Shown here: positions 1 through 7,275 of the stretch, piece after piece
Layout of the letters: the number at the start of each line of letters is the position of its first letter
Position numbering within the stretch: the stretch's first letter is position 1
From: an uncultured Lachnospiraceae bacterium
GTDB taxonomy: Bacteria; Bacillota; Clostridia; Lachnospirales; Lachnospiraceae
Length of the DNA: 10,656 bases
Direction: 5' to 3'
Assembly: GCA_902766845.1 (NCBI GenBank)
Contig: CACXFD010000213.1
Span: 1 to 10,656 of the forward strand
The notes under the pieces: generated by a model
Seen by the model: only the letters and a program-made list of their open reading frames with translations
Told to the model about the DNA's origin: nothing
Database searches by the model: none
Program-made: the position numbers and the translations under genes

Positions 1-645
<645 letters not shown>

Positions 646-651
646 GACATC

Positions 652-680
652 GGAGCGGACCGGACGGTCCGCTCCTTTTT
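652..680 (+). terminator. Rho-independent terminator after the peptide ABC transporter gene
   Basis: A perfect 10-bp GC-rich stem (GGAGCGGACC 652-661 with GGTCCGCTCC 666-675), a 4-nt loop (GGAC) and five T at 676-680. It sits just after the stop codon at 645 and separates the transporter operon from the next gene. Confidence 0.92.
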
Positions 681-697
681 GAACCGAGCATCATTCC

Positions 698-738
698 GGA
701 ACGGCAGCCCGCGCCGGGCGCGGAAAAATGGCCGTTCC
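698..738 (+). other. Nested inverted repeat in the leader of the ApbE-like gene
   Basis: Outer arms GGAACGGC (698-705) and GCCGTTCC (731-738) pair perfectly over 8 bp. Inside lies a smaller hairpin GCCCG (707-711) / CGGGC (715-719) with a 3-nt loop. The structure ends 2 bases before the AGGAGG ribosome binding site at 741-746, so folding could affect translation. There is no T-tract, so it is not an obvious terminator. The regulatory role is inference only. Confidence 0.4.
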
Positions 739-750
739 ACAGGAGGCGTC

Positions 751-1926
751 ATGGCAAAGAAGAACGCTCCCGCACAGGATACCGGAAAGAATCTGGGACT
801 GCGGATCGCGCTGTTCGTGATCGCGCTCGCGGTCGCGATCGGCGCGTTCACCTACGGGATCACGCACATCGGCCAGCAGGAAGCCGGCTGGGCCGATGTG
901 GACGCGCCCGCGCAGGAGACGGTCACGCACTACGCGGACGGAATCGCCCTGAGATATGAATTTACCGGCTCAACGGCTGAGAACCGCGTCGAGAAGCAGG
1001 CGCTTCTGACCGCGTACGGCGCCGCGCTGCTGCGCGCGTACTGTCTGACGGACCCGGTGAATGAATACGAGGGCTATGTCAATCTGGCAACGATCAATCA
1101 CCATCCCGGAGAGGAGCTTGAAGTGCCGGAAGAGCTGTTCGGGATCCTGACGGACGCGGCGGCGCGCAGCGGGGAAGGGTCGGCCTTTTCGCTGTACGCC
1201 GGCCCGTTCTATACGGAATGGGACAGCGTCCTGTATCTGGCCGACGCGCCGGACTACGATCCGCTCGCCAATACGGACCAGGCGGAGCGTCTGGCGCAGG
1301 CCGCGGACCACGCGTATGAGAGCGCCGGCGTGCGCCTGACGGTCACGGACTCGGCGGCGCGGAAGGTGAAACTGGAACTCGGAAGCGCGTACCGGGCGTT
1401 CCTGTCGGACTTTGAATCGGACGGCACCGTGCTGAGTCTCGGACCGCTGCGCGAAGCCTATGAGCTTCGGATGGTCGCGGACGCGCTGAACGCGCAGAGC
1501 CTCGGACACGGATACCTGACGTCGGACAGCGGCCTGACCGTGACGCTGAACGCGTGCGGCGCGGACCGGTTCGTGCTGTACGCGATCGAAGAGAGCACCG
1601 GTGCGGCCGCGGAGCGGGAAACGGTGCCCGTAAAGCCCGGCGCGGCCATGAGCGCGATGCGTTCGTTCGCCCTCGCGGACGGCGAGGCCGGCTATTATGA
1701 AGTGACCGCGGCGGATACCGGGGAGACGGTCCTGCGCCATCCTCATGCCGCGCTTCCGGACGGCCCGTCCCGCGTGCTGCAGGCGTCGTACGTGATCGAT
1801 CCGGACGGGGACGTCACGGACGCGGTCTGCCGGAACCTGGAGCTTCAGGCCGCGCAGAGCGCGCAGGAACTGCCGGAGAAGGCGTCCGCGGGAGCCGCAC
1901 AGGTCCGGTATTACCTGTGGCCGTAA
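751..1926 (+). CDS. Membrane-anchored ApbE-like protein with degenerate active site (probable inactive FAD:protein FMN transferase homologue)
   Basis: 391 residues. Start chosen at ATG 751 because AGGAGG lies at 741-746; an upstream TTG at 679 would begin inside the terminator. Residues 15-40 form one hydrophobic helix after a short basic N-terminus, and no lipobox Cys is visible, so this is a likely signal anchor with the rest outside the membrane. The body matches the Gram-positive ApbE layout by eye: NEYEGYVNLATIN (104-116), then VPEELFGILTDAA, a GPFYTEWDSV segment, SLGPLREAY (229-237) where active ApbE has D-[LV]-G-x-[IV]-x-K-G-Y, and TDAVCRN (356-362) where active ApbE has DALST. The nucleotide-binding Lys, the first Asp and the final Thr are replaced, while Asp357 is kept. 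ApbE enzymes attach FMN to target proteins; this copy probably cannot. No promoter is evident, and a 13-bp repeat array and a hairpin follow. Family assignment is from pattern recall, not a search; it could instead be an unassigned extracytoplasmic protein. Confidence 0.6.
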   Translation: MAKKNAPAQDTGKNLGLRIALFVIALAVAIGAFTYGITHIGQQEAGWADVDAPAQETVTHYADGIALRYEFTGSTAENRVEKQALLTAYGAALLRAYCLTDPVNEYEGYVNLATINHHPGEELEVPEELFGILTDAAARSGEGSAFSLYAGPFYTEWDSVLYLADAPDYDPLANTDQAERLAQAADHAYESAGVRLTVTDSAARKVKLELGSAYRAFLSDFESDGTVLSLGPLREAYELRMVADALNAQSLGHGYLTSDSGLTVTLNACGADRFVLYAIEESTGAAAERETVPVKPGAAMSAMRSFALADGEAGYYEVTAADTGETVLRHPHAALPDGPSRVLQASYVIDPDGDVTDAVCRNLELQAAQSAQELPEKASAGAAQVRYYLWP

Positions 1927-1941
1927 GAGAGGACCGCGGCA

Positions 1942-2006
1942 GAGAGCCGGAGAAGAGAACCGGAGAAGAGAGCCGGAGAAGAGAACCGGAGAAGAGAACC
2001 GGAGAA
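1942..2006 (+). repeat. Five tandem copies of a 13-bp repeat
   Basis: Five back-to-back units of GAGAACCGGAGAA or GAGAGCCGGAGAA at 1942, 1955, 1968, 1981 and 1994. The only variable base is the fifth (G, A, G, A, A). A 13-bp unit shifts reading frame each copy, so it is not a coding repeat. It fills the gap between the ApbE-like gene and the promoter of the beta-CASP gene. Confidence 0.93.
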
Positions 2007-2023
2007 GAATGGCTTTCGGAAGC

Positions 2024-2041
2024 GGCCCGGGACACCGGGCC
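2024..2041 (+). other. GC-rich hairpin, possible weak 3'-end structure
   Basis: Perfect 7-bp stem GGCCCGG (2024-2030) / CCGGGCC (2035-2041) with a GACA loop. It lies between the ApbE-like gene and the next promoter. There is no T-tract on the + strand, so it may stabilise or weakly end the upstream transcript, but it is not a standard intrinsic terminator. Confidence 0.45.
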
Positions 2042-2056
2042 GGCCGTAAAAAACAG

Positions 2057-2086
2057 TTGTGAGAACCGAGGTCTGTCTGGTACAAT
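2057..2086 (+). promoter_or_regulatory. Sigma-A type promoter for the beta-CASP/HAD/folC/pheA/DUF815 run
   Basis: TTGTGA (2057-2062), an 18-bp spacer and TACAAT (2081-2086), in a locally AT-richer stretch 26 bases before the ATG at 2112. The transcript start would fall near 2093, giving a very short leader that carries AGGAGG at 2100-2105. Confidence 0.65.
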
Positions 2087-2111
2087 AAAAAGATGGGAGA
2101 GGAGGTGCCTC

Positions 2112-3713
2112 ATGAAACTGTATTTTGTCGGAGCGGATCATGAAGTGACCGGGAGCTGCCACGGTCTGGAGGTCGGCGGAAGCTGGCTGCTGCTGGACTG
2201 CGGCATGGAACAGGGAAAGGACATCTATGAGAACGTCCCGATCCCGGTGCCGGAGAACCGGATCACGGCGGTCCTGCTGTCCCATGCCCATATGGATCAT
2301 GCCGGGCTTCTTCCGAAGCTCGTGAAGAACGGCTTTCGCGGCCCGATCTACGCGACGCCGGCCACGCGCCAGCTCTGCGAGATCATGCTGCGCGACAGCG
2401 CGCACATCCAGGAATCCGATGCGGAATGGAAGACGCGCAAGGCGCGCCGCGCCGGCCAGCCCGACGTGGAGCCGCTCTATACGCTGCAGGACGCGGAAGA
2501 CACGCTGAAGCTGTTTGCGCCGGTCCGTTACGGCGAGGAATTCTCGCCCGCACCCGGTGTGACCGCGCGGTTCGAAGACGCGGGCCACCTGCTCGGATCG
2601 GCCGGGATCTTTTTGACGATGACAGAAGAGGGCGTGACGCGCACGCTCCTGTTCTCCGGCGATATCGGCAACGCCGCGCAGCCGCTGCTGCGGGATCCCG
2701 TGGGACCCGGAAAGCAGGACATCGTGATCATGGAGAGCACCTACGGCGACCGTCTCCATGAGGAGCCCGCGGATTATATCAAGGAACTCACGAGGATCCT
2801 GAACGTGACGTTCGCGCGCGGCGGAAATGTCGTGATCCCGTGCTTTGCGGTCGGGCGCACGCAGCAGATGCTGTATTTCCTGCGCGAGATCGTGAACGAG
2901 GGCCTGGTCAGCGTGCCGGGCGGGTTCTCGGTCTACGTGGACAGTCCGCTGGCCGTGGAGGCCACCAAGATCTTCGAGGAGAACATCTTCGGATACTTTG
3001 AAGAAGAGGCCATGGAACTGATGCGCAGCGGCGAGAACCCGCTCCGGTTCAAGGGCCTGAAGCTGTCGATCACGAGCGCGGATTCGATCGCGATCAATAC
3101 GGACCCGCAGCCCAAGGTGATCCTGTCGGCCTCCGGCATGTGTGAAGCCGGCCGGATCCGCCACCACCTCAAGCACAACCTCTGGCAGGAGAAGAACACC
3201 GTCGTTTTCGTGGGCTATCAGGCAGAGGGCACGCTTGGACGCAAGCTTCTCGAGGGCGCCGGCGAGGTCACGCTCTTCGGGGAGAAGATCGATGTCAAGG
3301 CCCACATCGTGAAGATCGGGGGCATGAGCGGTCACGCGGACCGGGACGGGCTGATCGCGTGGCTCGAAGCGGCCGGCGAAAGGCCGGACCATGTCTTCGT
3401 GGTCCACGGGGAGGACGCGGTCTGCGATTCGTTCACGGAGCTTTTGCGGGAAAAAGGATACGAAGCCGAGGCCCCGTACTCTGGATCGGTCTATGACCTG
3501 GCCGCGGAGGAATGGCTCGAGATCAGCATGCCGGTGCCGGTGAGCTCGCCGGTCAAGCCCAAGGAGCAGAAGAAGCTGGCCGCGTTCGAGAAGCTTTGGC
3601 AGGCCGGCCAGGATCTTCTCACGGCCATCCGGCACAATGAAGGCGGGACCAACAAAGATCTCGGGAACTTTGCGAACGAGATCCGCCGCCTGATCGAGAA
3701 ATGGGACCGGTGA
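2112..3713 (+). CDS. Beta-CASP metallo-beta-lactamase fold protein, probable RNase (COG1236-like)
   Basis: 533 residues. ATG 2112 is preceded by AGGAGG (2100-2105) at 6-nt spacing, and the fold begins at once (MKLYFVGADHEVTGSCH). Metal-binding motifs of the MBL fold are visible: HAHMDH at 58-63, DAGHLLGSA, FSGDIG, and near the C-terminus GGMSGHAD and VVHGE. The beta-CASP insert carries SASGMCEAGRIRHHL from residue 339. This is the architecture of CPSF73/Ysh1-like nucleases and bacterial relatives such as Thermus TTHA0252, which cut RNA using two zinc ions. It is distinct from RNase J. About 50 residues at the C-terminus (KLAAFEKLWQAGQDLL onward) form a predicted helical tail outside the core. 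Substrate is unknown. It is the first gene after the promoter at 2057-2086 and probably heads the operon; the next gene starts about 55 bases after its stop. Confidence 0.88.
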   Translation: MKLYFVGADHEVTGSCHGLEVGGSWLLLDCGMEQGKDIYENVPIPVPENRITAVLLSHAHMDHAGLLPKLVKNGFRGPIYATPATRQLCEIMLRDSAHIQESDAEWKTRKARRAGQPDVEPLYTLQDAEDTLKLFAPVRYGEEFSPAPGVTARFEDAGHLLGSAGIFLTMTEEGVTRTLLFSGDIGNAAQPLLRDPVGPGKQDIVIMESTYGDRLHEEPADYIKELTRILNVTFARGGNVVIPCFAVGRTQQMLYFLREIVNEGLVSVPGGFSVYVDSPLAVEATKIFEENIFGYFEEEAMELMRSGENPLRFKGLKLSITSADSIAINTDPQPKVILSASGMCEAGRIRHHLKHNLWQEKNTVVFVGYQAEGTLGRKLLEGAGEVTLFGEKIDVKAHIVKIGGMSGHADRDGLIAWLEAAGERPDHVFVVHGEDAVCDSFTELLREKGYEAEAPYSGSVYDLAAEEWLEISMPVPVSSPVKPKEQKKLAAFEKLWQAGQDLLTAIRHNEGGTNKDLGNFANEIRRLIEKWDR

Positions 3714-3724
3714 TACCGGCATGA

Positions 3725-3750
3725 CCGGCCGGAACGGCATAAACGGCCGG
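3725..3750 (+). other. GC-rich inverted repeat between the beta-CASP and HAD genes
   Basis: CCGGCCG (3725-3731) pairs with CGGCCGG (3744-3750) across a 12-nt loop containing GAACGGCATAAA. There is no T-tract. It contains CCGGAACGGC (3729-3738), which also occurs exactly at 696-705. If translation starts at the upstream ATG 3721 this would be coding, but I prefer the start at 3769. Confidence 0.45.
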
Positions 3751-3768
3751 GCTAAAGAAGATACAAAA

Positions 3769-4590
3769 ATGAAAAAGGACAGACACGACAGCATGAAGAT
3801 CGCTTGTTTTGACGTAGATATGACCCTGTATGACCATCGCTCCCGCCGCATCCCCGAGAGCGCCATGAAGACGCTGGACGCGCTGCGCAAGGCCGGCTAC
3901 AAGATCTTCATCACGACCGGCCGTGACATGTATGACGGCTACTGCGCCGAGATCGTGCGGCAGGTCCGGCCGGACGGCATGGTCCACTGCAACGGCGGCC
4001 GTGTGGAAGCGGACGGACAGATCCTCAAGGACGATGATTTTTCACAGGAGTTCATGCAGGAGGTGTTCGGCTTCGCGCAGAAGGAAGGCCTGTCGGTCGG
4101 CGCGATCCATAACGAGACCGGGTTCATCACCCACATCGAAAAATGCCATGACGCGCTCAAGGCGTTCTTTGACGGCGTGGGCCTGAAGATGGCCCCGGTG
4201 GAGGAACTTCCGTCGGACGAGAAGGTCTATGAGATGTTCTATTACGGCGACGCAAACGACGCGCGCCGCGTCGAGGAAGCCTTCCCGACGCTGCGGCTGC
4301 CGATGTACGCGTCCGGAAACGCCTCGGACGTGATCCGCCGCGGGAACTCCAAGGCCAACGGCCTCGCGCTCGCGCTGGAGCATTTCGGCTCTTCGTTCGC
4401 GGACGTCGTGGCCTGCGGGGACAGCAACAACGACCTGGAGCTCCTGGAGGCCGCCGGCCTCGGGATCGCGATGGGAAACGGCAGCCCGGAAGCGAAGGCG
4501 GCCGCGGACTATGTGACCGATGACATCGCCCGGGACGGCATCTACAAAGCCTTCCGGCATTTCGATCTGATCCCGGATCTCGGGATCTGA
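3769..4590 (+). CDS. Cof-type HAD-superfamily hydrolase (sugar/nucleotide phosphatase-like)
   Basis: 273 residues from ATG 3769, the usual length for Cof/IIB HAD phosphatases. All four HAD motifs are present: DVDMTLYD with nucleophile Asp15 and acid/base Asp17, ITTGR with Thr50, Lys195 in RRGNSKANGL, and GDSNNDLELLEAAG with Asp218 and Asp222. The long segment between motifs II and III (about residues 85-185) is the C2-type cap that selects substrate. Members dephosphorylate small phosphorylated metabolites such as sugar phosphates or flavin and pyridoxal phosphates; the substrate here cannot be read from sequence. Start is uncertain: ATG 3769 has a weak AAAGAAG at 3754-3760, ATG 3793 is directly before the core (MKIACFDVD), and ATG 3721 would add a low-complexity tail over a hairpin. 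folC follows after 15 bases, so the two are probably cotranscribed. Confidence 0.88.
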   Translation: MKKDRHDSMKIACFDVDMTLYDHRSRRIPESAMKTLDALRKAGYKIFITTGRDMYDGYCAEIVRQVRPDGMVHCNGGRVEADGQILKDDDFSQEFMQEVFGFAQKEGLSVGAIHNETGFITHIEKCHDALKAFFDGVGLKMAPVEELPSDEKVYEMFYYGDANDARRVEEAFPTLRLPMYASGNASDVIRRGNSKANGLALALEHFGSSFADVVACGDSNNDLELLEAAGLGIAMGNGSPEAKAAADYVTDDIARDGIYKAFRHFDLIPDLGI

Positions 4591-4605
4591 GAGCAGGAGG
4601 ACCCC

Positions 4606-5910
4606 ATGACATACGAAGAAGCGCTCGCCTGGCTCGGCGAGGCGGGAAAGCGGGGCTCGGTGCCCGGCCTGGAGCGGATCCGGGACCTGCTGGAGGAGCT
4701 GTCGCATCCGGAGAAGGATCTTTCGTTCGTCCATATCGCGGGCACCAACGGAAAGGGATCGGTCGCGGCCTTCCTGACCGCGGTCCTGTCGCAGTGCTCC
4801 TATAAGGTCGGTTCGTTTACGACGCCGGCCGTTTTTGCCTATGAGGAGCTCTTCCAGATCGACGGGCATAAGATCCCGCAGGAGGATCTGTGCCTGCATC
4901 TAGAGACGGTCCGCGCGGCGGTGGAACGCATGGAAGCGGACGGAAAGGACCTGCCCACGCGGTTCGAGATCGAGACCGCGCTCGCGCTCGTTTATTTCGA
5001 GGCGGAGCGCTGCGATATCGTGATCTGGGAGGCCGGCATGGGCGGAGCACTGGACGCGACCAACGTGATCCCGCACAAGGTCGTCAGCGTGATCCCGTCG
5101 ATCGATCTGGATCATACCGAACAGCTCGGGCAGACTGTGGCCGAGATCGCGGAGCAGAAGGCCGGCATCATCCTCGAAGACCGGCCCGTGGTCTATCTGG
5201 TCAAGGACGAGGAGGCGCGCGAGGTCATCGAGCGCACCGCGCGGGCGCGTCAGTCGCAGACGCGGCCGGTGCAGCTGGACCGGTTCACGCTCGATCCGTT
5301 CATGACCCTGCTCCCGAACGGCCGGATGGCCCAACTGTTCAGCTATAAGAATTATGCCGAGGCAGCCGTGACGATGCTCGGACGATACGAGGCGGAAAAC
5401 GCCGCGGTCGCTATCGAGACGCTCGAGACCCTGAGCGACTGGGGCTTTTACCGCGTCACCAAGCGCGCGATCCTGGCCGGCCTGCCGCTCGCACAGCTGC
5501 CCGGCCGGTTCGAACTGGTCCGGGAACGGCCCAACGTCTTTCTGGACGGGGCGCATAACCCGGCCGCCATCCGGGCCCTGCTCGAGAGCCTCGATTATTA
5601 TTTCCCGTCGCACCGCCGCACGGCCGTGATCGGGATGTTCAAAGACAAGGATACGGAGACGGCCGCGGATCTTGTGGCGGGGCAGTTCTCCCAGTTCTTT
5701 ACGGTGACCGCGCCCGGCGAGCGCGGCCTGGACGCGGAGGCGCTCGCGCAGAAGCTTCGCGAGCGGGACCAGAAGGTCACGGTCATGCCGTCGGTCCGGT
5801 CCGCGGTGGAAGAAGCCGTGCGCGTGACCGGACCGGCCGACGCGGTCGCGGTGTTCGGCTCCTTCAGCATCCTGAAGGAAGCCCGGGAAGGCCTGAACGC
5901 GAAGAAATGA
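4606..5910 (+). CDS. folC: Bifunctional folylpolyglutamate synthase/dihydrofolate synthase
   Basis: 434 residues, the usual FolC length. It ligates L-glutamate to dihydropteroate and/or folate with ATP hydrolysis in the cytoplasm; which activities are present cannot be told here. ATG 4606 has AGGAGG at 4595-4600. Mur-ligase-like features in order: P-loop GTNGKGS (46-52), WEAGMGGALDATNV, SIDLDHTEQLG with the conserved His, EQKAGI, the C-terminal domain entry LPGRFELV, DGAHNP (314-319), GMFKDKD and FGSFSILKEAR. The loop that in E. coli-type FolC reads TSPHL is TTPAVF (71-76), so the usual Ser and His are replaced; I recall similar replacements in clostridial homologues but cannot verify. The gene follows the HAD gene by 15 bases. 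Its stop codon overlaps a possible ATG of pheA (ATGA at 5907-5910), consistent with a shared transcript. Confidence 0.94.
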   Translation: MTYEEALAWLGEAGKRGSVPGLERIRDLLEELSHPEKDLSFVHIAGTNGKGSVAAFLTAVLSQCSYKVGSFTTPAVFAYEELFQIDGHKIPQEDLCLHLETVRAAVERMEADGKDLPTRFEIETALALVYFEAERCDIVIWEAGMGGALDATNVIPHKVVSVIPSIDLDHTEQLGQTVAEIAEQKAGIILEDRPVVYLVKDEEAREVIERTARARQSQTRPVQLDRFTLDPFMTLLPNGRMAQLFSYKNYAEAAVTMLGRYEAENAAVAIETLETLSDWGFYRVTKRAILAGLPLAQLPGRFELVRERPNVFLDGAHNPAAIRALLESLDYYFPSHRRTAVIGMFKDKDTETAADLVAGQFSQFFTVTAPGERGLDAEALAQKLRERDQKVTVMPSVRSAVEEAVRVTGPADAVAVFGSFSILKEAREGLNAKK

Positions 5911-5911
5911 G

Positions 5912-5931
5912 CCCGGCCGGGAACGGCCGGG
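5912..5931 (+). other. Perfect GC hairpin with GGAA tetraloop between folC and pheA
   Basis: CCCGGCCG (5912-5919) pairs fully with CGGCCGGG (5924-5931) around a GGAA loop, a GNRA-type tetraloop. It begins 2 bases after the folC stop. No T-tract follows, so it more likely acts as an mRNA stabiliser or processing site than as a terminator. The role is inference. Confidence 0.55.
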
Positions 5932-5990
5932 ACGCGCGGCGGATCATCCGAATGAAGGCGCGAAAAGAACGCGCGGAAAGCGGGCAGTGT

Positions 5991-7118
5991 ATGGAACTGT
6001 CAAAGCTCAGAGAGCAGATCGACCGGGTGGACCGGGAGATGCTGCGCCTGTTCTATGAGCGTCAGGAGCTGACGCGGGAAGTGGCCGAGGCCAAGGTGGC
6101 CGCGCGCCTTCAGGTGCGGGATCTGAAGCGGGAGAAGGAAAAGCTTGCGGAGCTCACGAAGGACGCCCCGGACCGGATGACCGAAGAGGGCATCCGCGAG
6201 ATGTTCTCGCAGCTGATGGCTGTGAGCCGCAAGAAGCAGTACCAGCTGATGAGCCGGGCCGGCTTTTCGGAGCGGCTGCCGTTCGAGCGCGTCGCGTCGC
6301 TGGGGCCGGAAGCCCCGCGTGTGATCTATCAGGGCGTGGAAGGGGCGTACAGCCATATGGCGGCCCTGCAGTTTTTCGGGGAAGACGCGTTTCTGGCTCC
6401 GGTAGAGACCTGGGATGAGGCCATGAACGCCCTCTGCGCGGGCCGCGGGGACTATGCGGTCATGCCGATCGAGAACTCGTCGGCCGGCACGGTCGGAAAT
6501 GTCTTTGACCTGCTGATGAAATACGACAACTATATCGTCGGGGAGACCGTGCTTCCGGTCGAACACGCGCTGCTGGGCGTGCCGGGCACGGACATCGCGC
6601 AGATCCGGCGCGTGATCTCGCATCCGCAGGCGCTCGCGCAGTGCGCGAAGTATCTGGCGGAGCACCGCGGCTGGGAACAGGAACAGGCGCTCAACACAGC
6701 GGCCGCGGCCCGGCGCGTGGCGGAAGAGAAGGATTCGTCGCAGGCCGCCATCGCGAGCCGGCTGGCCGGACAGCTCTATGGACTGGAGGTCCTGAAGGCG
6801 CCGGTCAACCACGATCTTGGAAACGTGACGCGGTTCGTGATCCTTTCCAACCGGAAGATCTTCGTGAAGACCGCGCGGCGGATCACGGTCTGCTTCGAGT
6901 GTCCTCACGAGACCGGCGCGCTGTACCGGCTTCTGAGCCATTTCATCTACAATGATATCAACCTGACACGGATCGAATCCCGTCCGATCCCGGGCGAGAC
7001 CTGGGAGTATCGGTTCTTTGTGGACCTGGACGGAAACCTGGTGGAGCCGGGCGTCAAGAACGCGCTGAAGGGGCTGTCCGAGGAAGCGCTGAGCCTGAAG
7101 ATCCTCGGCAATTACTAA
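5991..7118 (+). CDS. pheA: Bifunctional chorismate mutase / prephenate dehydratase
   Basis: 375 residues from ATG 5991. It converts chorismate to prephenate and then to phenylpyruvate, the committed steps to phenylalanine. The N-terminal AroQ chorismate mutase domain (about 1-85) shows Arg7, Arg24, Lys35, Asp44, Arg47 and Glu48 in the same spacing as the E. coli P-protein active site, with a Gln-containing SRKKQYQ segment near its end. The prephenate dehydratase domain starts at about residue 104 (YQGVEGAYSHMAALQFF), continues through MPIENSSAGTV, and has the catalytic TRF at 280-282. A C-terminal ACT domain follows, with GALYRLL and ESRP, the phenylalanine-binding motifs, so feedback inhibition by phenylalanine is expected. 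The start is uncertain: ATG 5991 fits the domain edge but has only a weak GGAAAG at 5974-5979, ATG 5952 lacks a site, and ATG 5907 overlaps the folC stop and would add a basic 28-residue tail. No Phe-codon leader peptide or T-box is seen upstream. Confidence 0.94.
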   Translation: MELSKLREQIDRVDREMLRLFYERQELTREVAEAKVAARLQVRDLKREKEKLAELTKDAPDRMTEEGIREMFSQLMAVSRKKQYQLMSRAGFSERLPFERVASLGPEAPRVIYQGVEGAYSHMAALQFFGEDAFLAPVETWDEAMNALCAGRGDYAVMPIENSSAGTVGNVFDLLMKYDNYIVGETVLPVEHALLGVPGTDIAQIRRVISHPQALAQCAKYLAEHRGWEQEQALNTAAAARRVAEEKDSSQAAIASRLAGQLYGLEVLKAPVNHDLGNVTRFVILSNRKIFVKTARRITVCFECPHETGALYRLLSHFIYNDINLTRIESRPIPGETWEYRFFVDLDGNLVEPGVKNALKGLSEEALSLKILGNY

Positions 7119-7133
7119 AGTCCCCGGCACCGG

Positions 7134-7233
7134 CAGCAGGGTCCGGGAGATCCGGGAGCTTTCCGGCATCTCAGGCAGGACCCGGGAGATTCGGGTGCTT
7201 CCCGACATGCAGCAGGACCCGGGATATCCCGGA
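7134..7233 (+). repeat. Three imperfect copies of a 37-39 bp repeat, ending in a palindrome
   Basis: The core CAGG(G/A)(T/C)CCGGGA recurs at 7137, 7176 and 7213, i.e. offsets of 39 and 37 bases. Between copies lie the related segments GAGCTTTCCGGCATCTCAGG and GGTGCTTCCCGACATGCAG. The last copy contains the perfect 14-bp palindrome CCGGGATATCCCGG at 7219-7232. The repeats occupy most of the gap between pheA and the DUF815 gene. No promoter or T-tract terminator is visible in the gap. Confidence 0.75.
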
Positions 7234-7275
7234 ATAATACGGCAAGTTCCAGAAAAAACAGAAAAGGCGGAACAC

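Noticed and set aside
679..750. In-frame TTG 24 codons upstream of the ApbE-like gene
   Set aside because: It lies in the T-tract of the previous terminator with no ribosome binding site, while ATG 751 has AGGAGG in front.
2024..2041. Intrinsic terminator on the - strand using the adjacent A-tract at 2048-2053
   Set aside because: The T-run would be upstream of the stem on the - strand transcript, the wrong side for termination, and no - strand gene needs it.
1911..3890. 659-codon open frame on the - strand opposite the beta-CASP gene
   Set aside because: A shadow of the + strand gene. Its product is rich in R, H and L without a recognisable domain, and its end reads the 13-bp repeat as low-complexity peptide.
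7134..7233. CRISPR array
   Set aside because: The copies are abutting, imperfect and GC-rich without unique spacers, and no cas gene is present.
7233..7240. AATAATAC as a -10 box for the DUF815 gene
   Set aside because: No -35-like hexamer sits at the right distance; upstream sequence is the GC-rich repeat.
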